Positions 25,408 through 37,561 of a stretch of DNA of 64,000 nt are shown here, in pieces. The position numbers were made by a program, and so were the translations under genes. Numbering within the stretch: the stretch's first letter is position 1; each line of letters begins with the position of its first letter. Origin of the DNA: Macrolepiota albuminosa (taxonomy: Eukaryota; Basidiomycota; Agaricomycetes; Agaricales; Agaricaceae); NCBI GenBank assembly GCA_027475525.1, contig JAMWFC010000138.1, positions 148,640 through 212,639 on the forward strand, in the 5' to 3' direction. The notes beneath the pieces were generated by a model. The model did no database searches. It saw only the letters and a list, made by a program, of their open reading frames with translations, and was not told where the DNA came from.

Positions 25408-25516
25408 TTGCCGGCTGCGATCCTCATCTTCCTGATTTTTTGACGCTCTTACCCCTCCCCACTCCCTTCCGACTCTGCCGCAATTTCAGGCGGAGTTTTG
25501 GCGCAAAGTGTTCAGG

Positions 25517-26696
25517 ATGAACCATCAGGTATGGATTGGGTTTGGTGACTGTTCATGACTGACTTGCCTCGTAGTTCCGTTCTGCCATCAAACGAATGTT
25601 TCGCTCCCAACCATCAATCGTGAATGATAAAGTCAGATCTAATGCTTGATATCATTGACAGGCTATTCCTCATGCAGTGGACCTAACCTTGCGTTCAAAG
25701 TTTCCCTTTGAGATTTGGGAGAACATTCTCCTCTACATCACTCGCAAAGCAGATCTTTGCGCCATGACACGCGTCAACAGGAACTGGAAAGCGGTCGCTG
25801 AACGTGCGATGTATCGCGTTGTTTCGCTTGAGGACGATACGATCGCACTGGGGTTCTTCCAATCGATCATCGCTCGGCCATTGCGGGGATCGTTTGTGTG
25901 GTCACTATTCATTGACCTGCCCGCTCATAATTTCCGGTTGGACCTTCCGAGAAATATACGCCCGAAGAAGACACCGAGGCTTCTGCTGCACGGAGCCTGC
26001 ACTGACAATTTCAGCACCGTTGATAAGACTTGGGATTTGGGATTGCTCTCAAGGGTATTGACACTCTGTCCCAACATCTTACAATTACGGCTTAGCGTCA
26101 CGCCAAGGCTGCACAAAGCTTTCGCGCCACCCCGCCGAAAATATACAAGACCCCTTCAACGTCTCCAGATTTCTCCAAGAAGTCGCGGCGAAGCGAAGCC
26201 CGTGGCAATGCCCAGCTTAGGGAATCTGACTGGCCCATGTGAGGTCGTTAAAGCCCTAGTCCCAGGCAGACCGGTACGAGATGTCAGACTGATATGGTGT
26301 GAAGAGGATGGGAAGCTTCTCGGGGCATTGACCGCGCTCGGGCAGTCGACCGGTCCAGTTTCCACGCTTACAATCCAATCCGTGGACCTACTGGATGAAA
26401 AGGCCATCGTTTTCACTGGACATAACCTCCCGCGCCTTGAATACCTCAGCATCGTTTCCCCTTATTTCCAGCTTCCGGATGACGACGTTGTGATGGTCCT
26501 CCAACGGAGCCTTGAAGGACTTCCGTGCCTGAAAGAGCTCAAGATAATGGTCCCGTATTTGCCAAACGAGAAATGGCGATCTTTCATATCAACTTGTGAG
26601 ACGCCGATCGTGGTTCTTGGATGGAAAGTAGAGATACGCTGGGACATAGATGGGTGGATGTATCTTACGCGGGTGATGACGAGCACTAGCACCTAG
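25517..26696 (+). CDS. F-box-like protein
   Basis: Exons 25517-25528, 25575-25619 and 25662-26696 encode 363 residues. After a short basic N-terminus there is an F-box-like helix set around residues 32-75 (FPFEIWENILLYI, then LCAMTRVNRNWKAVAERAMY). A leucine-rich remainder follows, typical of the large and fast-evolving F-box families of Agaricomycetes. F-box proteins bind Skp1 and select targets for SCF ubiquitin ligases; the target here is unknown. The start was chosen because two short introns (46 and 42 nt) with good GT..AG ends extend the frame upstream to a Met; the long frame alone would begin at a GTG codon. The second intron is near the lower size limit, so the 5' end is less certain than the body. 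Confidence 0.72.
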
Positions 26697-26889
26697 AGGT
26701 CAGACTTTCTTTTCTCTTTTCTTTGTATGACAAAGTCAGGGGATCGGTCGATGAAAGCGTGGGCACGCAGCGCCTCCAAAAGAGGAAGTTGATTGTAATT
26801 AACTTCATTATTTCATCAGACACTTTTCCAATTGTCAAACTCCGAATTAGATCAAAGGATCGACACGAGTTCAGCGTGTTTTATCGGTC

Positions 26890-27192
26890 ATGTCCAGATC
26901 CTTGCCGGCTGCTCAGAACACTGGGAACAAGTTTGTGACTGTGCTGTACTTCGCAGCTGCTCAATCTGCAACGGGTCTCCACACCGAGACGATTCCTTTC
27001 CCAGATACTTCACTCACGCTTGGTCAGCTCGCTCGTCTTCTAGCAGAACGTCACCCTGCTCTACAGGATGTCTTGAACGAGAGTTCGTGGAGTGTGGATG
27101 CTGAAATGATAGATGATGAACGGGATGTGAATGAAGTTTACTTCAAGGGTGGAGAAGAAGTCGCTGTCATTTGCCCAGTATCTGGCGGTTAG
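26890..27192 (+). CDS. MOCS2A: Molybdopterin synthase small subunit (MoaD/ThiS type)
   Basis: A single exon of 100 residues with a ubiquitin-like beta-grasp pattern: strand FVTVLYFAAAQSATG, helix LTLGQLARLLAERHP, then EVYFKGGEEVAVICPVSGG. The terminal Gly-Gly just before the stop is the functional mark of the family; it is activated and carries a thiocarboxylate that supplies sulphur to precursor Z when bound to the large MoaE-like subunit. This makes molybdopterin, needed for enzymes such as nitrate reductase. The length fits the eukaryotic MOCS2A/CnxG type. The large-subunit gene is not in this window. It stands 200 bp downstream of the F-box gene on the same strand. Confidence 0.93.
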   Translation: MSRSLPAAQNTGNKFVTVLYFAAAQSATGLHTETIPFPDTSLTLGQLARLLAERHPALQDVLNESSWSVDAEMIDDERDVNEVYFKGGEEVAVICPVSGG

Positions 27193-28295
27193 CGTAGGTA
27201 CCCTTTGCAATTCATTTTGACATGCTCGCCCAAGCGCTATGCCATTAACCGATTATACTTAACTCCAGCATACCTGAGGCTGTGGCATCGATGGCCCGGA
27301 GCGTGACCTACACTCACCCCTGAAAGTGCAATGTTGTCATCAAACTCTTTCCCTGTATCACTCCATCACTATCCGCCACCCTCGGTCGTCCCCATCGCTA
27401 GGTATCCTACTGTACGTCCACCCAAGGGAGCAGGGGAGCGCGATCGACCCGGAGCACGCGGAAGAGGCGGAGGATCATAAACACTGCAGATACATAGCCA
27501 TCCAGTACAGCCGATAACCCCGACACCACAAGCTAGAGGACTCCGTCACCCCGCCACACCAACCAGTCACCCTTACCATGTATTGCCGATCCCCTCAGGT
27601 TGTGGTGTCGCGGGACAGCCGCACTGCCACGTATCAACGCAACAACCACCTTCTCCGTGAAAGATGAGCGCTCTTATGCATGGTGCTACACATGGTCCGA
27701 TGACAGCTCGTAGAAATCGGTCGAAATGGTAACAGCAAATCGTCTATGGGATCAATCCGGTAAAAACGGTCATAAATCATATACAGCTCAGACCCGAATC
27801 CGACAGACAATAAGACGCAGAAACAAGACCATCATTAGGAAGCAGGGGAATCATGGGAAACGGAATAGAATGAGGAAGGAATACGGACAACTATGGAGGC
27901 ATTGATCGGAGTCGATCAACCGTACTAGTACTACTAGAATGGGTGGATATCTGGTTAAAGGGAAAAGAAAAGCCAGCCAGTTACGATATACCAGTCAGAA
28001 TATCAGTCCACTTTTGGCGCTAGTTGGGTTTAAGGAAAAAGGAAACAGACAGCTGACAGCGAAGCCCCAAGATTGAGACGAACAGAGACAATAATGGGAC
28101 GAGGAAGAGTGTGAATGTGCTACAATGATGTATGGGACGAGGGTCGAGACAAAGATGAACGCATGAAACCCAAAACAAACTAGGCGGAGCGAAAGGTGTA
28201 CAGAGCGCATAGTCTCAAACCGGAGAACACCAATGAGGAACTCAAATTAAGGGAGGGGTATGTATAAAAAATGAATTGGGGCTTGTGCGAGATGC
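27193..28295. other. Intergenic, between convergent MOCS2A and VTA1
   Basis: This is the 3' space of two convergent genes. Only short frames were seen and no element was recognised. Confidence 0.45.
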
Positions 28296-31200
28296 TTAAA
28301 GTTCGACAGAAACGCCCAAAATAGCCAATGCTTTCACGAGTTCTTTCCTGGCTGTATCAAGATCATCATAATCAAGCGCATTAATAGCGTACTTCGCGGC
28401 CTTCTTAGCTTTCGCCGTATCCTCAGGGGAGATGACATCAGGAAGTGGGGGAGCAGAGTGACGCGGGTACGGCGTTGGTGGGTAATGAGATGACACGGGA
28501 GGTAGAGCAGGAACGGTGGGTGGTGGTTGGGGCAGCAACGGGGGGAAACTTGGGGCAGGAGGCGAAACCAAATGCATCGGCGGAGAAGAAATGGACGGGA
28601 AAGATGGTACATCCGGTAAAATCGCGGAGATAGGTGGAATGGCATTTACACCCTTGACACCTTCAGGATTCAAACGAGGCGAAGTTTGGAGGTGGTTAGC
28701 TAGAGAAGGCGTAGCGGGTGTGTTGCCATTTGAGCGGGATATGCTTGAAGAACTACCGCCGCTACTTGATCGGTTGTGTCCAGGCGCAAAACCCCCGTTG
28801 GGGTGAAGCGAGACGGTCTGAATGATGGGTGATAGCCGAGCGGTTGCACCAAGGTGAGGTGTCCCGTTTCCGTTAGGGACGGTGAACGTTAGGCTCGGCA
28901 TGTTATCCGTCGAGGGTAACTCGCCAATTGGGGGAATGCCAGTCTTGCGCAGCGAACCACCTCTAGATGTATCATCTGACGCATCGGACTCGTTTGAAGA
29001 AGGAAGTGGAACACTCAGCATGCTTTGTCTGGGACTAGGAGGCGGTGACTCGCTAGCGATACTGGATAAACCTCCAACCACACTTGGGGTAAAGTGTACT
29101 CTCTTTGGAACACTACTCGTAGTAGTGTGGAACGAGCTGATAGTCTGAGGCTGAGTTAACGGTGTAAGAAGATCCGACGCTTCAGTGGGATGTACATCCT
29201 CTTGCATATCCGCATCAACGACGCTTGGACCAGAGGAAGACGTCTCCGGAATCACACTGAGTGAATTCTCCCTCGAAAACCCGGCAGACAGCGACCCAGA
29301 TCGGTAAGGAATCGGAACGTCAGACTCGACATCATCATGATTATCATCGCCCGTCCCCCACGATTGTCCCCAGCTGCTCCCTCGAGAGGGTATACTGTCA
29401 CCCCTCTGAGCCGCGGTGCTGCTCCAACTGTCTTGCCTCCCGACTGCCATCGAATTCGGACCATCCATTTCCTTCTCGTGGTCCGAGTCAACATTTTCAT
29501 AAGACTTCCAATTGGCGTTCCTGACGCTTTCATTCGTGACAGGTGCCGAAGCCGTCGCCCGCAACGTGGGGGACCTCGAACCACCCGAAGACGAAGACGA
29601 CGCAGCATTGCCAGTCGGCTTCTTCGAGGGACTCGGACTCCTTTCCATCAATCGTCCGGTGATACCAGGAATAGGTAACTCCTCAGGAATGGTAGCCGTC
29701 GAAGGGCGCACCGCCGATGCAGGAGCCCAGTTCGACTCATCCTGTCCAGGAGTAGCAGCCGTGCTCCAAGCACCAGGGCTGACACTGTTCCCACTACCAA
29801 TGCTAGCCCCTAATCCACTCCCACTCGACTTGAACGGCACCCTCGAAAGAGGCGTAGGTGTCCGCGGGACCTCTTTTTCCTTTTCCTTCTCTTTTTCGTC
29901 TCCTGGCGATAGGCCAAGTGGGGATATCCTTCCTTGACTACCACCTCCACTCCCCCTCTCGGGCGACACGCCCTTCACACTCAACCCTGGTGACGCACTG
30001 GGCGTCCCAACACTAGGGGGTAGCGGAATGGTGTTTGGTCCCGCTCCTACATGCGGACCGGAGGGCAGAGTCAGAAAGTTCCCCTTGTGATTCGGACTCG
30101 CCGAAATGCTGGGTGGAATACTCCCAAAGACGCTCTCTTGCCCGGCAATGATGGTAGGTGGGGACAGGGTTCCACTGTCGGAAGGTGGGGTGGGCGGTTT
30201 CATGGTTTCCTCAAAAACAGACCCTGCTGGACCTGGAGTGGGTCCTCGACCTTCTCGGATGGCTTTTGCTATATCAGCTGCTTTCCATTTTGAATATCGG
30301 ATTTTTTGTTCATTCTTCGTGACGATTATATTTCGGGCCAAAGGAATGAAGGTGTATCATGGGTGAATTAGGAATGTTCGGAAAAGGGGTTCAACACGTG
30401 GAGAGGAAGCAGGGGATGGAGACGTACCTCTGGCTGTTCAGGGATGTCGAAAACGGATAGGAGCTCTAGAAAATTAGCTGCAGCAAGAAACTTTTTGGCC
30501 GTTGACCTGGGAACCGCACGATGAAGTAGACGATAAGAATAGCCTCCCAACGGCGAATCCTGAAGACGAGATCCTCACCTCGATGATTTGCCCTTTCGAT
30601 CTTCATTGTCAGCATTATTGAATACACGTATAGCGAAACTATTCCATGAATTTGCAAAAAGCAGAAACGGGACACGAGGGAGGGATGAAATGTTGAAGGG
30701 TGTGTATGAGTAAAGTCATGACATCATGAATAAGTTGTGGGACGTACTTTTCAATATAAGCACTGCCAGCTTCGTCAGAAGCTACTGCATCATTTGAGTT
30801 TAGCTCTTTTTTCGCCTGTGCATTTGTTGGGTCAAACCAACAAAGCGGTGGTGGGATGCCCGCCACAACACAGGAAAGAAGAAACGTATTAACGGTCCGA
30901 GGGAAAAACGATGGGATGGAGGAAGTTGCGTCAGTGAAACATGATCCGAAACATTAAACTGTGCCATGAAAGAGAGGCGGGAAACGCGGGTAGGGATGAT
31001 AGAAGGCGCTCGGAGGGGCACACTGGGGCGGTAAGGTGGATGGATAGGTGTATCCCCGCGTGAGATTGGAAAGAGGGGTTATGAGGTACATGGAATGTTG
31101 ATCAGCTCACCCGTTCGAGAACGTCCATCAGTGCTAATAAGAACGGCCTGCATTCTTTTCCTCCTCTGGCCGCTACGCCTTGTTTTGCAGAGAAGTAAAG

Positions 31201-31411
31201 ACCTACGAAAGAAAAAGAAAAAAAGAAACGCGACGCCAATTGAGGTGGTGCGATCTTGAGACGTGATGAACTTACACCAATAACACATGACGGGATCTTT
31301 GATTTTCAGTTCGAGCGCGCGTTGGATGTACGGTGAGAGGTGTTTAAGGGGTGGGGGTAGTTCTGGTAAGTTCGTAACGACATTTTGTAAAGTGGCTGGA
31401 GCGTTTGCCAT
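28296..31411 (-). CDS. VTA1: VTA1, ESCRT-III/Vps4 cofactor
   Basis: Minus-strand exons 31411-31276, 31202-31111, 30815-30748, 30638-30579, 30506-30428 and 30314-28296, all in phase, encode 817 residues. The N-terminal ~145 residues form the tandem MIT-like domain: LKHLSPYIQRALELKIKDPV, FLLALMDVLER, KKELNSNDAVASDEAGSAYI, NADNEDRKGKS and AKKFLAAANFLELLSVF. The motif IRYSKWKAADIAKAIREGR follows. The last ~45 residues are the Vta1 C-terminal dimerisation helices (AKKAAKYAINALDYDDLDTA, KELVKALAILG), which bind and stimulate the AAA ATPase Vps4 in multivesicular body sorting. In between is a Ser/Pro/Gly-rich linker of about 580 residues, much longer than in yeast Vta1 (about 330 residues in total). 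Antisense open frames inside this linker are composition artefacts. Confidence 0.95.
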
Positions 31412-33244
31412 GGGTTGTTGAACACTAGATAGCTTTATCACTTGGTTTTTTTTGTCCTGTTCGTCGCGTTGACGTGGCGAAAGAGTAAAGCTACAGTTAG
31501 AGTTGTGAGTACGTTAGATTAAGTTGAACTAGAAGAAGAGACGGTGAGTTGTGGTTGGTCAGGAAGAGTCGGGGTGTTACTGTGAACGGTTATGAGTGAA
31601 AAAGGTATTAAAGGACCAAAAATCCGGGAGATTCCTTTTGTGGCTAGGGGTTTCTTTCGAGGAGAGCGTTGAAGACGGTAGTGTCAGTGGTACCGTACGC
31701 CCCCGCCAAACACCGACTCGACGATCGGTGAACGCTTCTTTAATAATTGGTTATTCAATGAGTCTTTCAATCGTTGAAACACGAGTAACGGCAAGCGGAC
31801 TTAGAGATTAACTCCGAACACAGTGCCAGCGGAAATATTAGAAGGTGCTGTGATGAACGGCAGTCTCCGAGGGTCCAGCTTCGTTGAAGGCCAGAGTAAG
31901 TTGTGCTGGGGCAGAGTCGGCAAACAATGGCGCGGCAAATCCGTGTCTGCCCTGTCATGACAGCGTCAGTCGCATTGAGAGTTGCCGGGCTGCCATGCGC
32001 CCCGACTCGGTTGTAGCCGGACTCGAGGACATAGGCATCTTGATTTTCCTATATACATTATGGAGTAATTGACCTCTATAGCTTGTGAGGCATTTGTTTG
32101 GGCCAGGTTTCTTTTCCCGGGGCAGCCTTGAGAATGTTTGCTTCGTGGGACACCGAATCCGGAACTTCCTCTCATCTGTCATTCGACCGCCTGATCGGTG
32201 GGGTCTGCCCTTGGGTCAGAGATTTATTTACTTATGTACGATACATAATAGAGATCACTTCAAGTCCATTCCATCATGATCTTGCAACTCCTTCTCATCA
32301 TTCCTGACCCAACTCCAGCAAATATTTATTGGCATGTCAACAAAGACTGGTTGTAGCTAAGTAATCAGTCCAGCGACTCAGTCAGTAGTTTTCAACAATA
32401 TAAAGGCGAAAGAAAAATACGTAGGAGAATAACGCAACGTAAACATTAGTGTGGGCTAGAAAAGGCTCATAATTTACTTGTCATGTCGCTCTAGTGTCAA
32501 ACGTACCAATCCCCCAATCCAAATTAATTACTTAGCAGGACGTAACGATGCAAAACTCGGCCAACCCCCCTGTGACTGAGATGGGAAACCGCTGACCGAT
32601 CATGAGCAAGTCCGAGAGAAGTTATGCTCCAGTGCTCAAACGATTGCTATGGCGCTCGAATCACCTCCCAAACACTGTAGTTGCGTGAAACCATTTGCAC
32701 ACAAACACAATTGTTCGGGTGGGATCGGGAATTGATTGCCAGAATAACTAACGCACCCACTACTGTATTCTTTTCGTGAACCAATGAACAACGGACATTT
32801 TGGTAAAGATCTAAGCAGGACTCTGCGACGTTGTGACATGTGGCAATTAAATTATTTTGATCACCAGTGGCAGTGTCACATCTTATTTAGGAAATCAAGG
32901 CGGATGTATACATACCGAAATCCGTTCGTTGAGCTAAATTAATTAATTACGTAAAAGGCTTGATATTCAAATGTCCTGGCTTCCTGAACTTTTTCCCAAC
33001 GGCGAGAGTCAATATTGCTCAAAATTGCAGTAGAAGGATGGACGGAGAACGCCGATCGAAGATCCCTTTATAATGGCCCAACCCAATGACTTTTTTTCCC
33101 CCTTCTCATATACATACCAAACGCCTCTCGTGCTCCTTTACATTAGACACTCTCGTTCGCTCTTTCTGCCAGCGAGCCAGACGCATAGACTTTCTTTTAC
33201 AACCCTCCCACTCTCTTCAGAACCACTAAGACCCTTCTTTCACC
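31412..33244. other. Divergent upstream region of VTA1 and the secreted protein
   Basis: No recognised gene. It holds the promoters of VTA1 (left) and the small secreted protein (right). Just upstream of 33245 are a TATAA-like stretch (33067-33073) and a long pyrimidine-rich tract (33120-33244), common before highly expressed fungal genes. Confidence 0.4.
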
Positions 33245-33847
33245 ATGCGCTTCATCACCGTCGCTTCTATTCTCCTTGCTGCTGCCTCTCGCGTTCTCGC
33301 CCATGATGGAGATCATGGTGGAGATCATGAGTGCTCATCCAGCCAGTTTAAATGTTAGCCGTTTTTTCTCTCTCTCTCCTAGATCCTAGCACCCTAATTC
33401 CCCCAACCAACCTATGTTGCCTCCTCTTCTCTAATAGGGACCTTCGCCAACACCGGTGTTAGTATCTGCCTCTCCCATGGTTTCAAAGGGATTGGACAAT
33501 GCCCGTACGTACCTGACTCTCCCAACCTCTATCTCATAATCCCCACACTCATCTTCATCCCCCACAGATCCGACAAGGAATGTCCCTCTGGTTGGGTATG
33601 GAATGACAACTACCAATCCTGTGTTCCCCAGCACCCCAACCCCGGCAACCCTTCGTGCTCTCATGGAGATTGGGACCATGGCGACCAATGCTGCCACAAG
33701 CCCCCTCCAACAACTACAACTCAACCAACCCCCACTTATCGTTGGGGCAGTCATCGTGGTGATCATGGTGATGGTGAAGGTAACAATGATCGCCGTCGCC
33801 GCAGCCGCCGGGCTATCCGACTTAATGGCTACCAGCGCCAATCTTAA
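33245..33847 (+). CDS. Small secreted Cys/His/Asp-rich protein
   Basis: Exons 33245-33353, 33438-33504 and 33568-33847 encode 151 residues. A clear signal peptide (MRFITVASILLAAASRVLA) is followed at once by a His-Asp-Gly cluster (HDGDHGGDHE). A cysteine-bearing core comes next (CSSSQFKW, SICLSHGFKGIGQCP, KECPSGWVWNDNYQSCVPQ), then SCSHGDWDHGDQCC. The protein ends with a Thr/Pro stretch, a second His-Asp-Gly cluster and a basic Arg-rich tail. Eight or so Cys suggest a disulphide-bonded fold; the His/Asp clusters could bind metal. I do not recognise a named family. Its size and make-up fit the small secreted proteins that agaric fungi use in plant contact or wall work, but no role is shown by sequence alone. 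Confidence 0.78.
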
Positions 33848-36800
33848 AAACAAGAAAATTGTTCAGCAACGGAAAGGTGTTTTTTTTTTTTTCCTTTTTC
33901 AACGTGAGTCACCGCTTACGACTTGCCGCAGTGTTTCTTCCCAGGCGTTCTTGGATATGGTGTGCTCTAACCCTCGTTTACCGGGTACGAACTGGCCAAG
34001 CATCTTCCTCTCCATGTAAGGCACCGGCCACGTAATTTGCTCTTTGCTTGTCACCGTTCCACAGCCTTCTCCCGCTACATAGTGCAGTTCGGACTTTAGG
34101 CATCTATTTTAATTTATAGTTCCTTTTTGCTCCTGAAATCTCCGTCACTAGTCTTATTTATGCTCGAGCTATTCATACCCTTTCTCTTCGCCCATCAGTG
34201 ATTCAGTGTTGTCACTGCACCTTTAGATGCGCCATTCACATGCATGGACATTAATGATTTTTCATCTTTTAGCATGTCTTTCCTTTAGTTTAGCTCCGTG
34301 TCCTACAAACTTAACCCATTCTTTCTTGTCTGAGTTTACTTTTGACACTTGTCTCTTTTTTTTCCTTCACCTCGTTGTCGGTTGGGGATTGTGAAATAGC
34401 CGCTGGCAGAATTACAGGTACCCGTGTTGAGATTTTCTTCTTTTTCTTCGACCGCCGCAGTACGTCCGCTTTACGTGAAACGGTGCTTACGTACGTGCGT
34501 ACCCATTTGTGGTAGTCACTATAGTACTGTCCCCCCCCCTTCGTGACATCCGAAGAGTATACGGTCGGTAAAACCCTGAATTCTCTGTGCACTGATTATA
34601 TTACATATGCCACACAAAGGGTCGAGAGTGCGGGGGGGGGGGGATCTCCGCTCCCTGGTATGGCCCCACATCGGCATCCATTGTGTGGCTGGTTGAAAGA
34701 TGGACGGAACATGACAGAATGCCTGACAGGAAACAGAAGCGAAGGCGCGTTCCGGTTCTGGTGACGAATGGGGAAACGCGTCGAAGCATAGGTAAGAACT
34801 AGATCAATTATATATCGCGGTAAATTGCCAACCCTCTTCTTTTCCAGTTGCCTTGGTGAAAGCTATGCATGCAGGGACTTAGCTGGCCACAGCTTATTGT
34901 CCGGATCTCAACCCGAATTCTCCCCCGAACTTCGAGCTAAGACGGCTATGCACTTACATACCTACAAGTTCCATGCTCAAACATTGTGGTGGGGTATGTA
35001 CCTTGTTGAACGTATATCCAGTTGTACTGTGCATGGTAGGGCAGATGACCAGCTTACGTCCGCGCATGCTGATCCGATCACAAAAAGTGCGATTGGCGTT
35101 GAACTCTTCTTACGTGCCTTGATCTTGGTCTCCTAGCTATGTAGCTATCTCCATCTTGCCTTGTCGCCCAAATGTCTATGCCAAAACGTCGTCTCCCCGC
35201 GAGGGATTTGGATTGCAGATCCGTATACGGAAACATGTCCTCGAATTTTGAAATCCCGTCATTTCCAAACCCTTCAAGACACTTCGGAGTCGAATTAAGA
35301 TGTGCAATATTGGAAATTACTTTTGTCAATCTTCGTTGTTTTTGGGCATACATAGATTGTCGCAGTTCTTTTGGCTGTGGATTTGGAGCCCTATCCAACC
35401 ATGGTGATCCCAATCTGGAATCAAAACGGTTACATATGTACATAGTTGGTTGTCTGGACCACCAGATCGAAAACACAGAAGAATTAATTAATCGGAGTAC
35501 TATACTTAAGTAATTATGTACCCGGAAGAGTGGATCTGCGTTGTTCTGGTGCCTCACCGGAGTGTCTTGCATCAATATCACCGGCCTTGACTACGCTATC
35601 AGCCCCCAAATCGATGGCTATTTCGGTCCTGCAGTTCAGCGTTCATTCTATGATCGGATCCCGGCGCCCGACGACTTCACCGTATGGGGAACGGCAATTA
35701 AATTAATGTACAAATTCAAATCAGCGCTGTTATCTGTGTGCTTTATCCAGTGCGCACTACATACGACACTTTTAAGCCCCAGAGACATGTTTTGAACCCG
35801 TAATTTGTTGTTGTCTCACAACAAATGCATGGGACCCCGAGGATGCACCAAGCTGGATGAGCGAGTCGACGTACCTAATTATAGACTTTCATCGTCGTTG
35901 TGGCTGTTTGTGTCACACCACCTGCCCTTGGGGAGCCCTCACAAGCCTGTACCTCGGCAGGTTATATACAATCATCTCCTACGGCCAGCCTGAGCCCAGG
36001 CCAGCTGGCCAGGGCAATGCTCGAAATTGACGCCTAAGGCCTGCAGGATAACGAACGTTCGCACTGCACATGATTTTCCTATGGAAGCAATCCACACATC
36101 ACTGTTCTCTTGATCGACTCTCTTTTTGCTTTTCCCTGAACGTCTTCAGGGGTCAGCCTCCACTCTGCTTCAGGGGAAGTGTTCACTATTCTCCAAACTG
36201 CGACACATCAGTGCGTCGAACTGAACTGTGGATTTCTCTTCGCATATTCGGGGGCCCCTTCACGTCGGTCTCTTCAGCGTTAGGAATTGGACGCAGCTTT
36301 TCGATGTCGATGATGGATGGATGGATGGATGTATTCATTTTAAAGTACGTATCTGTGCCTATCGGCATATGCCGTACTATAATGACGCGGGTGAAAAATG
36401 TTTGGAAAGTAGTAGGTGGAGAGGAGTTTAAGTGTCAATGGGTGGATGAGACATCGAGTATCAGGTGGTATGGAGAGTAAAGCGGAGTGAAGAAATAACA
36501 CATAAGGACATGCATCCCCTGCACTGGAAAATAGTAACAAATGATGTGGAGAAATGTAAAGCATAGTGAAGAAATAGTGCATAGAAGAGACACGTGACCC
36601 CCAGTGCAGGGGGCGCGCGGTTTGCTGCTGTAAGCCCAGAAAGGTGACGAAGAAAGTGGGGTGTGTGGGCACAGTTCTTGCGGGTGAATTGGGTGAAGGC
36701 TCCATGTGTTGTTGGATTGATACCCCAGGCCCAGGGTTTGGTAATGTCTCGGTTGGCTGTTCAGCGTGACAGCAGTTCTTGTGGGTGGGTTGAGGCGAAG

Positions 36801-36971
36801 CGTGTTCTTGTGAGATTGCATCTCGGTTGGCGGTTCAGTGTTCAGGATGGCAGCTGAGGGTGTTAAATGGCTTCCAGCTCATGTGTTCAATAAAAACATG
36901 CGGTGGAGGGGCCGTTGGTTGAAGAGGTAGTGGAGAGAAATGAAAGTTTTGCAGTGATGGCAGCCTGGCGT
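33848..36971. other. Gene-poor interval
   Basis: No gene was recognised over 3 kb. The longest frame is on the minus strand at 35078-35581 (167 codons) without known motifs. Simple repeats are present: a T-run near 33878, 12 G at 34632-34643, and a short GGAT repeat at 36311-36331. From 36440 to 36910 the sequence is rich in loosely repeated GAAGAAATA and GTGGGTTG motifs. Confidence 0.4.
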
Positions 36972-37125
36972 TACCACTATCACGCCTCATCACTCTAAGA
37001 GGTAGTGGAGAAAGTGAGAAGGAAGTGAGTTGGGGTGATGGCCCTCCTTACCACTATCACGCCTCATCACTCTAAGAGGTAGTGGAGAAAGTGAGAAGGA
37101 AGTGAGTTGGGGTGATGGCCCTCCT
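36972..37125. repeat. Exact 77-bp tandem duplication (probable assembly join)
   Basis: Bases 36972-37048 recur exactly at 37049-37125. The unit holds the start of the tRNA-like repeat described next (ACCACTATCACGCC and the spacer GGTAGTGGAGAAAG). Because that repeat is itself reiterated, this is just the kind of place where a short-read graph would break and contigs would overlap by one 77-mer. Confidence 0.93.
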
Positions 37126-37561
37126 GGCGCTACCACTATCGCGCCCCATGATCCCAAGAGGTAGTGGAGAAAGAAGGAAGAAGGGTGTTGGGGTGATGGC
37201 AGGACTTGAACCTGCACTCCTCCGGCCTGCCCATGGACTTACGGAGGCTACCATTGGCACTACCACTATTGCACCTCACCATCCCAAAAGGTAGTGGAGA
37301 AGAGAAGAATAAGGAAGGGTTGGGGTGACGGTGGGACTTGAACCCACAGTCCTCTGGCCAGTCCCGTCTGGGCTTACGGAGGTCACCATTGGCGTTGCCA
37401 CTATCGCGCTCGTCATCCCAAAAAGGTAGTGGTGAGAAGAAAAAGGAAGGGTTGGCTTGACGGCGGGACGTGCACCCGCGCTCTTGCATCTCTCCAGCCA
37501 GTGCGGCTCTGGGCTTACGGGGTTGCGGTTGATTGGCATTACCACGGTGGCCACGCCTCCC
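37126..37561 (-). repeat. Tandem array of tRNA-like (box A/box B) units
   Basis: Three units of about 96-109 bp lie at roughly 37190-37285, 37322-37419 and 37453-37561, joined by a GTAGTGGAGAA-type spacer. Read on the minus strand, each has a D-arm-like segment (GCAATAGTGGTAGTGC or GCGATAGTGGCAACGC) near its start. The first two have a perfect T-arm near the end: GCAGG-TTCAAGT-CCTGC in one, GTGGG-TTCAAGT-CCCAC in the other. The outer ends pair as an acceptor-like stem with one mismatch. The middle part (CCTCCGTAAG ... GGAGG) is too long for a plain anticodon arm, so these are more likely tRNA-derived repeats (SINE-like) or intron-bearing pseudo-tRNAs than working tRNAs. The third unit has a decayed T-arm. 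Confidence 0.5.

Noticed and set aside
28445..29937. Several plus-strand frames over the VTA1 linker
   Set aside because: Caused by the Ser/Pro-rich codon composition of the sense strand; no conserved content.
34632..34643. Run of 12 G as a possible regulatory or G-quadruplex site
   Set aside because: A single homopolymer with no other G-runs in register; could be a base-call artefact.
36972..37561. CRISPR-like array
   Set aside because: Units are tRNA-like and of unequal spacing without unique spacers, and the genome is eukaryotic.
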